Source of the DNA: Winogradskyella thalassocola
GTDB lineage: Bacteria > Bacteroidota > Bacteroidia > Flavobacteriales > Flavobacteriaceae
Length of the DNA: 64,000 nt
Direction of reading: 5' to 3'
Assembly (NCBI RefSeq): GCF_900099995.1
Contig: NZ_FNCZ01000011.1
Location: 1-64,000, forward strand
The position numbers and the translations under genes are program-made. Positions 7,235-15,458 of the stretch are shown here, in pieces. Positions within the stretch are counted from its first letter, which is position 1; each line of letters opens with the position of its first letter. The notes under the pieces were generated by a model. That model saw nothing but the letters and a program-made list of their open reading frames with translations. It ran no database searches and was not told where the DNA came from.

Positions 7235-8224
7235 ATGCTACAAACCAAGAACTTAGCGATTGTTATTTTAAACTGGAATGGAAAAGCCTTACTCGAACAA
7301 TTTTTACCGTCTGTCATAAAACATTCTGAAGATGCTATAATTTATGTAGCAGATAACGCGTCAACCGATGATTCGGTTACTTTTGTTTCTAAACACTTTC
7401 CTACTGTAAAACACATTCAAAACACAGAAAATGGTGGCTATGCAAAAGGTTACAATGATGCTTTAAAACATATAGAAGAACCTCTACTCTGCTTATTAAA
7501 TAGTGATATTGAAGTGACCGAAAATTGGCTTCAACCCATAATGTCCGAATTTAATAGTACTACTACTGCTATCATTCAACCTAAAATTTTGGATTATAAA
7601 AATAAATCTCATTTTGAATATGCTGGTGCAGCTGGAGGATTTATAGATAAGTATGGATTCCCATATTGCAGAGGCCGAATTTTTGACACCATAGAAGAAG
7701 ACCACGGACAGTACAACGATACCAAAACTATTTTCTGGGCTTCAGGAGCTTGCTTTTTTATAAGAAATGAGGTTTTTAAAAGCTTAAAAGGTTTTGACGA
7801 AACCTATTTTGCGCACATGGAAGAGATTGATTTGTGTTGGAGTGCCTTTAATGCTAACTATATAACAAAGTATGTTGGTAATTCAACGGTATATCATGTT
7901 GGTGGTGCCACCTTAAATAATACGAACCCTAAAAAAACCTATCTCAATTTTAGAAATAGCTTAATAACTCTATTAAAACACACCGATGCTCATGTTCTTT
8001 TTAGAATAATGTTTAAAATGGTATTGGATGGTATTGCAGCTATACGCTTCTTATTTCAATTAAAACCAGCTTTTTTCTTTGCTATTTTAAAAGCACACCT
8101 ATCATTTTATTTTAGTTTAACACGACTTTTAAAACAACGAAAACAAGAATCTAAGCGTTCAGGGTACTATGAAACAGTGTCTATAGTTTGGTCTTATTTT
8201 ATAAAAAAACGAACGCAATTTTAA
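7235..8224 (+). CDS. Glycosyltransferase family 2 (rhamnosyltransferase-like)
   Basis: This is a GT-A fold transferase of 329 residues that would add a sugar from a nucleotide donor to a cell-surface glycan. Landmarks are AIVILNWNGKALLEQFLPSV at the N-terminus, VADNASTDDSV (nucleotide-binding Asp), LLNSDIEV (DxD-like) and EEIDLCWSAFNA (the acidic ED motif of the family). The C-terminal 80 residues are hydrophobic and basic (FRIMFKMVLDGIAAIRFLF), probably for membrane association. It begins at the base after the preceding stop and shares its promoter. Acceptor and donor are unknown. Confidence 0.88.
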   Translation: MLQTKNLAIVILNWNGKALLEQFLPSVIKHSEDAIIYVADNASTDDSVTFVSKHFPTVKHIQNTENGGYAKGYNDALKHIEEPLLCLLNSDIEVTENWLQPIMSEFNSTTTAIIQPKILDYKNKSHFEYAGAAGGFIDKYGFPYCRGRIFDTIEEDHGQYNDTKTIFWASGACFFIRNEVFKSLKGFDETYFAHMEEIDLCWSAFNANYITKYVGNSTVYHVGGATLNNTNPKKTYLNFRNSLITLLKHTDAHVLFRIMFKMVLDGIAAIRFLFQLKPAFFFAILKAHLSFYFSLTRLLKQRKQESKRSGYYETVSIVWSYFIKKRTQF

Positions 8225-8283
8225 TTGTTTATAAAACTGTTAAAATTTATGTTAATCCATGACCTACGGACTTTTGTTTTCCA

Positions 8284-8291
8284 TAATTTTG
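8284..8291 (+). promoter_or_regulatory. -7 box upstream of the OmpA lipoprotein gene
   Basis: TAATTTTG matches TAnnTTTG 37 bp before the ATG. No good -33 TTG is found at the usual spacing, so only the -7 element is supported. Confidence 0.4.
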
Positions 8292-8328
8292 TTATGTTAA
8301 ACTTAACAATTTAAACTAGAGTTCAATT

Positions 8329-9186
8329 ATGAAAAAATTAATGTTATTAGGTGTTTGCTCAATGGTATTTTTGGCATCTTGTGTGTCTAAAAAAGATTAT
8401 TTAGCACTTGAAGCACAACAAAAAGAAACCCAAGATTTATTAAATACTGCAACCGTTAAATTAAATAGTTGTTTATCTGACGTAGCTGCGGCTAATGCAA
8501 GAGTGGAAACCATGAAGGACCAACTTGCTGATTTACGTAAGTCAAATCAAGATTTAATTGATACCAAAGGAGACTTAACAATCTTAACTAAAAAAGGATC
8601 TGAAAATCTTGAAAAGTCTTTAGAAAGCTTAAAAGAACGTGATTTAAAAATTACAAGATTACAAGATGCATTGACTAAAAAGGATAGCGTAACACTTGCT
8701 ATTGTTACTAGCCTTAAAAAAGCCGTTGGAATTAACGATCCAGACATTGAAATTAATGTTGAAAAAGGTGTGGTATTTATATCTATTGCTGATAAATTAT
8801 TATTCCAAAGTGGAAGCTACAACGTTACGACAAGAGCTAACGAAATCTTAGCGAAAGTTGCTAAAGTAATTAATAGCAAACCTGACTTTGAAGCTATGGT
8901 AGAATCTCATACTGATAATTTATCTTACAGTAAACCACCATTGTTAGACAACTGGGATTTAAGTGTTAAGCGCGCAACATCTGTTGTTAGAGTTTTAGAA
9001 AGCTTAAATGTTAATCCTCAGCAGTTAATTGCTGCTGGTCGTAGTTCTTATGTTCCTTTAGTAGACAATGACACTGCTGAAAATAGAGCAAAAAATAGAC
9101 GTACGCGTATTGTTGTAATGCCTAAAATTGACCAATTCTATGAAATGGTTGAAAACGAAATGAAAAATTTATCTGAAGGAAAATAA
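8329..9186 (+). CDS. OmpA-family outer-membrane lipoprotein
   Basis: The protein has 285 residues and should link the outer membrane to peptidoglycan. A lipoprotein signal (lipobox LASC, Cys18) is followed by a long coiled coil (about residues 25-130, ALEAQQKETQDLL and heptad-like repeats), then a C-terminal OmpA/MotB domain (about 150-270). That domain contains LLFQSGSYNVTTRANEILAK, VESHTDN and the peptidoglycan-binding run WDLSVKRATSVVRVL, with NRAKNRRTRIVV at its end. It has its own -7 box and ends at a strong bidirectional hairpin, so it is probably monocistronic. Confidence 0.9.
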   Translation: MKKLMLLGVCSMVFLASCVSKKDYLALEAQQKETQDLLNTATVKLNSCLSDVAAANARVETMKDQLADLRKSNQDLIDTKGDLTILTKKGSENLEKSLESLKERDLKITRLQDALTKKDSVTLAIVTSLKKAVGINDPDIEINVEKGVVFISIADKLLFQSGSYNVTTRANEILAKVAKVINSKPDFEAMVESHTDNLSYSKPPLLDNWDLSVKRATSVVRVLESLNVNPQQLIAAGRSSYVPLVDNDTAENRAKNRRTRIVVMPKIDQFYEMVENEMKNLSEGK

Positions 9187-9208
9187 TCCTAATAGATTTT
9201 AATATTGA

Positions 9209-9240
9209 AAAGCCCAATGCGTTTGCATTGGGCTTTTTGT
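9209..9240. terminator. Bidirectional intrinsic terminator
   Basis: A 12-bp stem, AAAGCCCAATGC with GCATTGGGCTTT, and a GTTT loop is followed by a T run. It lies between the convergent ompA-like and vWA genes, with T-rich (plus) and A-rich (minus) flanks. Confidence 0.85.
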
Positions 9241-9256
9241 TTTTTATGAGTTCCTT

Positions 9257-11344
9257 CTAATTTATATTATCATAAGATTTTACTAACCTTATAAACTCTG
9301 CTCTATAACCATCCTTATCATCTCCTCTACCCCCTTCTGCGAGTTCAAGCACTTTAGACGACGATGTATTATTAGAATATTTAGAATGTCTCAATTGCAT
9401 ACCAAATAATGCGACAGCTGATGCAAAATTCATATCATTAGAAGCCTCACTTATTTTATTCTCCTGTATATGAATCATTTCAATACTCTTATCCTCATTA
9501 GGATTTTTGTATCTGAATTTTACTGTAAACAATTCATCATCGTAATGAGAAGCTACTTCAGATTTAGTGTATTTTAAATCTGGTACCTTTTTAAGGTAAT
9601 GACTTTTCACTCCAGTCGGAATTATTTCATATAAGGCTGTAACGGTATGTCCACTTCCCAACTCACCAGCATCTTTGGTATCATCTACAAAATCCTCATC
9701 TGCTAATAATCTATTTTCGTACCCAATTAATCTGTAGGCCTGGACTTTTTTAGGATTAAATTCGACTTGGATTTTTACATCCTTTGCTATTGTGAATAAA
9801 GTACCACCGAATTCTTTACCAAATACCTTCTGTGCTTCTTGCATATTATCAATGTACGCATGGTTTCCGTTTCCTTTATCCGCTAAAATTTCTAATTTTG
9901 AATCTTTATAATTGCCATAACCAAAACCTAAAACAGACAAGAATACTCCAGACTTTCGTTTCTCTTCAATTAAGGCTTGCATCTCATTATCACCTGAAGC
10001 ACCTACATTAAAATCTCCATCCGTAGCTAAAATGACACGATTGTTTCCTGTTTTTTTGAAATTCTTTTCTGCTAATTTATAGGCTAATTCAATGCCTGCT
10101 CCTCCTGCTGTAGAACCTCCGGAATTCAAATTGTCTAATGCAGCTAATATGGTTTGTTTTTTATCACCCGATGTTGGTTCTAAAACTACACCTGCAGCTC
10201 CAGCATACACAACAATAGATACCTTATCTTTTTCACGAAGTTGATTCACCAAAAGCTTAAATGCACTTTTTAATAATGGCAATTTATTCTGCGACCCCAT
10301 AGATCCTGACACATCAATTAGGAATGTTAAATTAGATGCTGGCAATTTATCATTGTCATACGTTTTGCCTTGTAATCCAATTCTAACCAATTGTGTGTCT
10401 TTGTGCCATGGTGTCGTTACAACTTCTGTATTTATAGAAAATGGGTGTTCATCTGTTGGTTGTGGGTAATTATAATTGAAGTAATTTACCATCTCTTCGA
10501 GCTTTACCGCATTTGGAGGAATGGTTTCACCATTATTAATCATGCGTCTAACATTACTATAACCGGCTTTATCTACATCTATAGAGAAGGTCGAAAGCGC
10601 AGCAAGTTGAGTTCGTTTAAATGTATTCTCTTCAATTTGAGTATAAGATTCATTCAGAAAATTATCAATATCATCAAAATTAATCTTGTTTTTATGGCCT
10701 TTTGTTCTTAATATAATAACACCTTTTGTGCCTTCATAACCATATACAGTGTTTCCTTGACGCGCATTTAAGATTTCAATATGCTTAATTTTATCTGCTT
10801 TAATATTTCTAAATTCATTTTCAGAAATTGGCTTTCCATTTAAAATATAAAGCGGTTTTTTTGAATTTGCTGAAGCAGTACCTCTAATAACAATATTTGA
10901 TGATGTTCCTGGTGTTCCGTTTGAATTCGTAACTGAAACTCCAGACACTTTTCCTGAAAGCTTTGAAGCTAGAGTTGGTCTTGGCTTAGAGTAATGTGTA
11001 TAGCCATCTCTACTAGAAGTTCCATAACCAACGACAATGACTTCATCTAAAGCGTTATCTGATTCAAGTGCTATATCATAAATTACACCAGATCCAATAG
11101 TAACATTTTGAGTTTGCATACCAATATAGGATACCATTATAATGTCACCAACATTAGCTTTTAGCTTATACTTCCCATCAAAATCAGTTTGAGCACCAAT
11201 TGAACTTCCTTTAATAATAACACTAGCTCCTGGCAAAGGTAAACCATCACCTGCAGTTGTTATAGTTCCTGAGATTGTTTTTTCTTGAGCTATTATGTAT
11301 CCTGTAGATAACATAAAGCATAAAATAAGCACTAGATTTTTCAT
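9257..11344 (-). CDS. von Willebrand factor A protein with CarboxypepD_reg-like and TonB-plug-like N-terminus
   Basis: An exported protein of 695 residues. The signal peptide ends near residue 19. Residues 21-95 form a CarboxypepD_reg-like domain (TISGTITTAGDGLPLPGASV, DGKYKL). Residues about 100-215 resemble the TonB-receptor plug (VIVVGYGT, SKLSGKVSGVSV, IVIRGTAS, PLYILNGKPI, GTKGVIILRT). A vWF_A N-terminal segment (FSIDVDKAGYSNVRRMINNG) leads to a vWA domain with MIDAS motif DVSGS at 344-348, and the C-terminal part resembles DUF3520. The YfbK-type vWA core is known; the N-terminus is like that of SusC proteins but no barrel follows. It ends at a shared terminator. Confidence 0.85.
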   Translation of the reverse strand: MKNLVLILCFMLSTGYIIAQEKTISGTITTAGDGLPLPGASVIIKGSSIGAQTDFDGKYKLKANVGDIIMVSYIGMQTQNVTIGSGVIYDIALESDNALDEVIVVGYGTSSRDGYTHYSKPRPTLASKLSGKVSGVSVTNSNGTPGTSSNIVIRGTASANSKKPLYILNGKPISENEFRNIKADKIKHIEILNARQGNTVYGYEGTKGVIILRTKGHKNKINFDDIDNFLNESYTQIEENTFKRTQLAALSTFSIDVDKAGYSNVRRMINNGETIPPNAVKLEEMVNYFNYNYPQPTDEHPFSINTEVVTTPWHKDTQLVRIGLQGKTYDNDKLPASNLTFLIDVSGSMGSQNKLPLLKSAFKLLVNQLREKDKVSIVVYAGAAGVVLEPTSGDKKQTILAALDNLNSGGSTAGGAGIELAYKLAEKNFKKTGNNRVILATDGDFNVGASGDNEMQALIEEKRKSGVFLSVLGFGYGNYKDSKLEILADKGNGNHAYIDNMQEAQKVFGKEFGGTLFTIAKDVKIQVEFNPKKVQAYRLIGYENRLLADEDFVDDTKDAGELGSGHTVTALYEIIPTGVKSHYLKKVPDLKYTKSEVASHYDDELFTVKFRYKNPNEDKSIEMIHIQENKISEASNDMNFASAVALFGMQLRHSKYSNNTSSSKVLELAEGGRGDDKDGYRAEFIRLVKSYDNIN

Positions 11345-11403
11345 AATAGTTGATTTATAAGTTTTTGTAAACCTATAAACAAATACTAAAATGTAAAACC
11401 TAC

Positions 11404-11440
11404 AATGAGTAAACTCCCTGTTTGAATGAGTTAACTCCCT
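11404..11440. repeat. Short direct repeat spanning the menE stop
   Basis: AATGAGTAAACTCCCT (11404-11419) and AATGAGTTAACTCCCT (11425-11440) are 16-bp copies with one difference and a 21-bp period. The second contains the palindrome GAGTTAACTC and includes the menE stop codon, suggesting a small tandem duplication at the end of the gene. Confidence 0.6.
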
Positions 11441-12516
11441 AAAACAGCTTTTATGGTTTTTTTACGTTGAATTTTTCCGTTTACTGTTTCTGAGAATTTC
11501 GCTATAGTGTAAATTTCCTTAGGGACTTCAAACTTATTTAGAGTCTTTAATTCTTTAATTGCTTTTGCAATTTCTTCTTTAGAAACTGACGGATTTTCAA
11601 CTATAAGAATCAGTTTTTCCCCTAAAGTTACGTCATCTTCACCGGCCACTATATAACGTTGTTTAATCGCTGGTTGTAGTTTATCTTCTATCTGTTCTGG
11701 AAATAATTTTACTCCACCAGAATTTATAACATTATCAAAACGTCCAAATAACTGAAAACTTGTTTCCGATTTCAACTCTACAATGTCATTAGTAACTAAC
11801 GCTTCCTCTACCAACTTTGGAGCATGGATAACTAAACAATTTCTGTCATCTTGTTCGAAAGTCACATTTTCTAAAGCCTTAAAATAAAGCTCTTTTTCGG
11901 CTGTCTTAGATTGTAACTGTCTTACGGCAACATGTGTTACGGTTTCCGTCATTCCATAAGTTTCATAAAACTTAGGCTCACAGTTTTTAATTTTTTCTAA
12001 TAACGGCTTAGTGACTTTAGAGCCACCAACAATAATCGATTTTATATTCTGTATATAATTAATGGTATGTTTTAATTGTAATGGTACCATAGCACAGAAG
12101 TCATAAGTCTTTTCGTAATCAAAAATAGGATGTGCAGAAGGCTCTACAAAATCAATTTCTAAACCTAAAACTAAAGCACGTACAAACATCATTTTCCCTG
12201 CAATGAAATGACTTGGTAAACAATCTAAAGCTTTATCCCCTGGCTCTAATCCAAAAAAGTTACCTGTAGCAATGGAAGAATTCACCATTGCTTGTTTCAT
12301 TAATTTAATCTCTTTAGGATGTCCTGTAGAACCTGAGGTTGTTACATATAAAAAATCCTTATTGTTTAGCCAATCAATTAAAAAATTCCCAGTTACTTTT
12401 TCATAGGGCTCTCCTTCTTTTATGAGACTGTAAGCTACTTCTTTAAGTTCTTCGTGACTAAAATGAAGTCCATTAAACTTAAAACGATTGTGTACTTTGT
12501 TATATTCTGGTGTCAT
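11431..12516 (-). CDS. menE: o-Succinylbenzoate-CoA ligase (MenE)
   Basis: This enzyme activates o-succinylbenzoate with ATP and CoA in menaquinone synthesis. It is an ANL adenylating enzyme with the P-loop TTSGSTGHPK (residues 59-68), the A5 motif FYETYGMTETVTH, the hinge GRFDNVINSGGVKLFPEQIE and the catalytic lysine in NGKIQRKK (Lys348). At 361 residues it is shorter than MenE of Bacillus or E. coli because the N-terminal region is reduced, which fits my recollection of other Bacteroidota. It is last in a tight minus-strand operon, menC-CPBP-menE, with a 3 bp gap to the CPBP gene, and menC upstream supplies its substrate. Confidence 0.9.
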   Translation of the reverse strand: MTPEYNKVHNRFKFNGLHFSHEELKEVAYSLIKEGEPYEKVTGNFLIDWLNNKDFLYVTTSGSTGHPKEIKLMKQAMVNSSIATGNFFGLEPGDKALDCLPSHFIAGKMMFVRALVLGLEIDFVEPSAHPIFDYEKTYDFCAMVPLQLKHTINYIQNIKSIIVGGSKVTKPLLEKIKNCEPKFYETYGMTETVTHVAVRQLQSKTAEKELYFKALENVTFEQDDRNCLVIHAPKLVEEALVTNDIVELKSETSFQLFGRFDNVINSGGVKLFPEQIEDKLQPAIKQRYIVAGEDDVTLGEKLILIVENPSVSKEEIAKAIKELKTLNKFEVPKEIYTIAKFSETVNGKIQRKKTIKAVLGS

Positions 12517-12519
12517 ATT

Positions 12520-13461
12520 CTAGTCAATTATTTTATAATTCTCTTTTGGTGGCTCTTCTACTTTTCCGAATAATTTATCTTTCCAGTTAGTCCAGCCGTA
12601 TTTTTTTGAAAGTATTAATAACATTAAAGGATAAACGATTAAAACAGGTAATATAATTTCTGAAATTGATCCTAATTCTGGTTCAGATGTATCTTTAAAA
12701 AGAGCATCGGTTTGCAACGCTGTCCAATCTGCTGTTACTAACAAAGAAGCAATTAGATTATTGCCTAAATGAAATCCTAGAGCTAACTCTAAACCTTCGT
12801 CCATTAAAGTCATAATTCCTAATAGTAATCCTGTTCCTACATAGAAAATCATCATCTGCCAGAAGCCGATTGCCCCTACCTCTGGATTTGCACTATGCGC
12901 AATTCCGAATAAAATTGATGTAAAAATTAAAGGAAACCATTTATTCTTAACTAAAATACCTATATGTTGCATTAAATAACCTCTAAAGAGATACTCTTCT
13001 AAACCTATTTGAAACGGAAATAAAAGAATACTTATTATAAATAAAATTGAAAACTTAACAGGATTAAATTGAAATTCAATTTCTGATGAATCTATAGAAT
13101 ACATTATAAAAAAAGAAACAACTGTATATATTGTAATCATTAAAAACGAAAATAAAATTCGTTTATAATCTACCTTAAGTCGTGTTGTTGTTAATGACAA
13201 AAGGCTTCTTTGATGTACAAATTTTACTAAAATAAATAAGAGCCCTAGCAAAAATACAAATGGCAATAAATTGATGGCTAATATGACATTTGCAGGTAAA
13301 TTCCAACTTTTCATGGCATCCATAGCCGCATCTAAATCACTGGGATCTGACACTAAATAAAACACAAAATTGCTAATAAAAATACCCGCAACCAAAAAGG
13401 TTGTTAGGATAAACATCCAAAGTTCACGCTGACCTTTATAGGCTTGTTGAATATAATTCAT
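12520..13461 (-). CDS. CPBP-family intramembrane metalloprotease (CAAX/Rce1-like)
   Basis: A polytopic membrane protein of 313 residues with about eight hydrophobic helices. It carries the Abi/CPBP motifs: E155-E156-x-x-x-R160 in EEYLFRGYLMQ, H189 in FGIAHSANP, and a late His in ALGFHLGNNL. These residues form the metal-type active site in Rce1 relatives. The substrate is unknown. It is embedded between menC and menE with gaps of 2-3 bp, so it is co-transcribed with menaquinone genes, although no CPBP protein is known to me as a pathway enzyme. The C-terminal tail after the last helix is hydrophilic. Confidence 0.88.
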   Translation of the reverse strand: MNYIQQAYKGQRELWMFILTTFLVAGIFISNFVFYLVSDPSDLDAAMDAMKSWNLPANVILAINLLPFVFLLGLLFILVKFVHQRSLLSLTTTRLKVDYKRILFSFLMITIYTVVSFFIMYSIDSSEIEFQFNPVKFSILFIISILLFPFQIGLEEYLFRGYLMQHIGILVKNKWFPLIFTSILFGIAHSANPEVGAIGFWQMMIFYVGTGLLLGIMTLMDEGLELALGFHLGNNLIASLLVTADWTALQTDALFKDTSEPELGSISEIILPVLIVYPLMLLILSKKYGWTNWKDKLFGKVEEPPKENYKIID

Positions 13462-13463
13462 AT

Positions 13464-14510
13464 CTAAATACTAAATTTCCAATTCTGTTTTAAATCGTTA
13501 TGCAAAGTTCCGTTTTTTACATGTAATGGAGAAGGAAAATTATTAGTAAATAAACTTCCAGTTCCTAAACCTTGAGGCATGGTGTTTTTTAATGTATACG
13601 TCCATTGTGCTATGGAGTTCAACCCAATATTACTTTCTAATGCACTAGTAATCCACCATTTTATATTTAAGTTTTTTGCCATGTCAATCCATTGTTGACT
13701 ACCTGTAAAACCACCAACCAAACTTGGTTTTAAAATAATATATTGCGGTTGTATAGTTTGTAATAATTCTTGTTTTTTTTCTTCTGTGAACACGCCTATT
13801 AATTCTTCATCTAAAGCAATTGGCAATGGCGTTTCCTTACAAAGCTGAGACATCACTTCAAACTGCTTTGGTTTTATAGGTTGTTCTATAGAATGTAATT
13901 GGTATTTTGAAAGTCGTTTTAACTTTTCTAAAGCATCTTTAGGCGAAAACGCTCCGTTAGCATCAACTCTTATTTCAATATCTGAAACTGAGAACTCTTT
14001 TCGTATAGATTTTAAAATATCTAATTCAGTTTGAAAATCAATCGCTCCAATTTTTAATTTAATACAGTTAAATCCTCCCTCAATTTTTTCTTTGATTTGG
14101 GTTCGCATAAAATGGTCATCTCCCATCCAAACTAAACCGTTTATAGGGATGTTGTCCGTTCCTTTGGTGAAATCTGAAGGAAATAATTGAAATTGATCTG
14201 TACTTTCTAAAGATTTGAATGCGGTTTCCAATCCAAATTGAATACTTGGAAATTCAATTAATTCATCTAAAAGTTTTTCTAAGCCAAGATGGATGTTATG
14301 ACAAGTCCATTTTAATTTGTCCTCAAAATCAGGCCGATCATCTATAGATAAACCTCTTAAAATACCGCACTCGCCTACTCCGTTATTAGCTTTGTGTTCT
14401 AATAAGATAAACCACGTCTCCTTTGTGGTCATTACACCTCTAGATGTGCCGCTTGGACGTTTAAAGTCTAGAATGTATTTATAGTAGGTTGCTTTAATCA
14501 TAGGTATCAA
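13464..14510 (-). CDS. menC: o-Succinylbenzoate synthase (MenC)
   Basis: An enolase-superfamily enzyme of 348 residues that dehydrates SHCHC to o-succinylbenzoate in menaquinone synthesis. The active-site layout is complete: Lys pair K151-x-K153 (IKLKIG), metal ligands D183 (VDANGA), E209 (IEQPI) and D234 (LDE), and Lys261 (ILKPSLVGG). The N-terminal capping domain includes RPSGTSRGVMTTKETWF. ATG 14510 or the ATG three codons later (MIKATYY) could be the start. It is first in the menC-CPBP-menE operon and diverges from the sterol-desaturase-family gene with 47 bp between. Confidence 0.93.
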   Translation of the reverse strand: MIPMIKATYYKYILDFKRPSGTSRGVMTTKETWFILLEHKANNGVGECGILRGLSIDDRPDFEDKLKWTCHNIHLGLEKLLDELIEFPSIQFGLETAFKSLESTDQFQLFPSDFTKGTDNIPINGLVWMGDDHFMRTQIKEKIEGGFNCIKLKIGAIDFQTELDILKSIRKEFSVSDIEIRVDANGAFSPKDALEKLKRLSKYQLHSIEQPIKPKQFEVMSQLCKETPLPIALDEELIGVFTEEKKQELLQTIQPQYIILKPSLVGGFTGSQQWIDMAKNLNIKWWITSALESNIGLNSIAQWTYTLKNTMPQGLGTGSLFTNNFPSPLHVKNGTLHNDLKQNWKFSI

Positions 14511-14557
14511 AAATAGTTAATTATTTTCGTAATTTAGAGCACAAATAACTACTGATA

Positions 14558-15451
14558 ATGCCAGATTTTCCTAATATCATTCTTTATGCCATACCCTTTT
14601 TTATATTGGCAATGTTGTTAGAATTATATATCACTACAAAACAACACATTAACACCTATAAAACTAAAGATGCCTTCTCATCTATAGCCATGGGATTAGG
14701 TAATGTGTTTTTAGGTTTTGCTAGTAAAACTATTGTGGTATTAGTGTTCTTTTGGGTTTATGATAACTTTAGATTATTTACAATTCCTGTAGCTTGGTGG
14801 TCTTTTATCTTAATATTTTTTGCTGATGACTTTGCCTATTATTGGTTTCATCGCGTTTCTCATGAGTGCCGCTTATTTTGGGCATCACATGTGGTTCATC
14901 ATTCTTCAGAACATTATAATTTAAGTACAGCACTTAGACAAACTTGGTCTGGTAGTTTCTACACGTTTATATTTTGGCTGTGGTTGCCGTTGTTAGGCTT
15001 TCATCCAGCTATGATTCTGCTACAAATGTCTATTAGCTTGTTGTATCAGTTCTGGATTCATACGGAAGCCATCAATAAAATGCCAAAATGCTTTGAAGCT
15101 GTTTTTAATACTCCATCGCACCACAGGGTACATCATGGAAGTAATCCAATTTACTTAGACCGAAACCACGCAGGAATTCTAATTATTTGGGATCGCTTAT
15201 TTGGGACGTTTCAACCTGAATTGGAGGACGAAAAAGTTATATATGGTTTAGTTACAAATATTAAAAGCTACAACCCAATAAAAATTGCTTTTGTTGAATG
15301 GTGGCAACTTTTGAAAGATGCATCTACAGGGCGAATATCTTTAAAACACCGATTACTCTACCTCTTTAAACCTCCCGGTTGGAAACACGACGGAAGTGGT
15401 AAACTTAGTCATGATTTAAGGCAAGACTGGCTGAAGGAAAACGAGAACTAA
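14558..15451 (+). CDS. Sterol desaturase / fatty acid hydroxylase superfamily protein
   Basis: A di-iron membrane oxygenase of 297 residues with four to five hydrophobic helices. The eight-histidine signature is visible: HRVSHE then HVVHHSSEHYN after the ADDFAYYWFH helix, and HHRVHHGSNP near residue 190. Members hydroxylate or desaturate lipids such as fatty acids, sterols or carotenoids; the substrate here cannot be read from sequence. It is divergent from menC and convergent with the family 4 glycosyltransferase (7 bp between), and probably monocistronic. Confidence 0.87.
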   Translation: MPDFPNIILYAIPFFILAMLLELYITTKQHINTYKTKDAFSSIAMGLGNVFLGFASKTIVVLVFFWVYDNFRLFTIPVAWWSFILIFFADDFAYYWFHRVSHECRLFWASHVVHHSSEHYNLSTALRQTWSGSFYTFIFWLWLPLLGFHPAMILLQMSISLLYQFWIHTEAINKMPKCFEAVFNTPSHHRVHHGSNPIYLDRNHAGILIIWDRLFGTFQPELEDEKVIYGLVTNIKSYNPIKIAFVEWWQLLKDASTGRISLKHRLLYLFKPPGWKHDGSGKLSHDLRQDWLKENEN

Positions 15452-15458
15452 TTTTAAT

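Noticed and set aside
10391-10711. A 106-codon plus-strand frame opposite the vWA gene.
   Set aside because: It lies wholly within a well-supported coding gene, has odd Cys/Trp-rich composition and no start signals.
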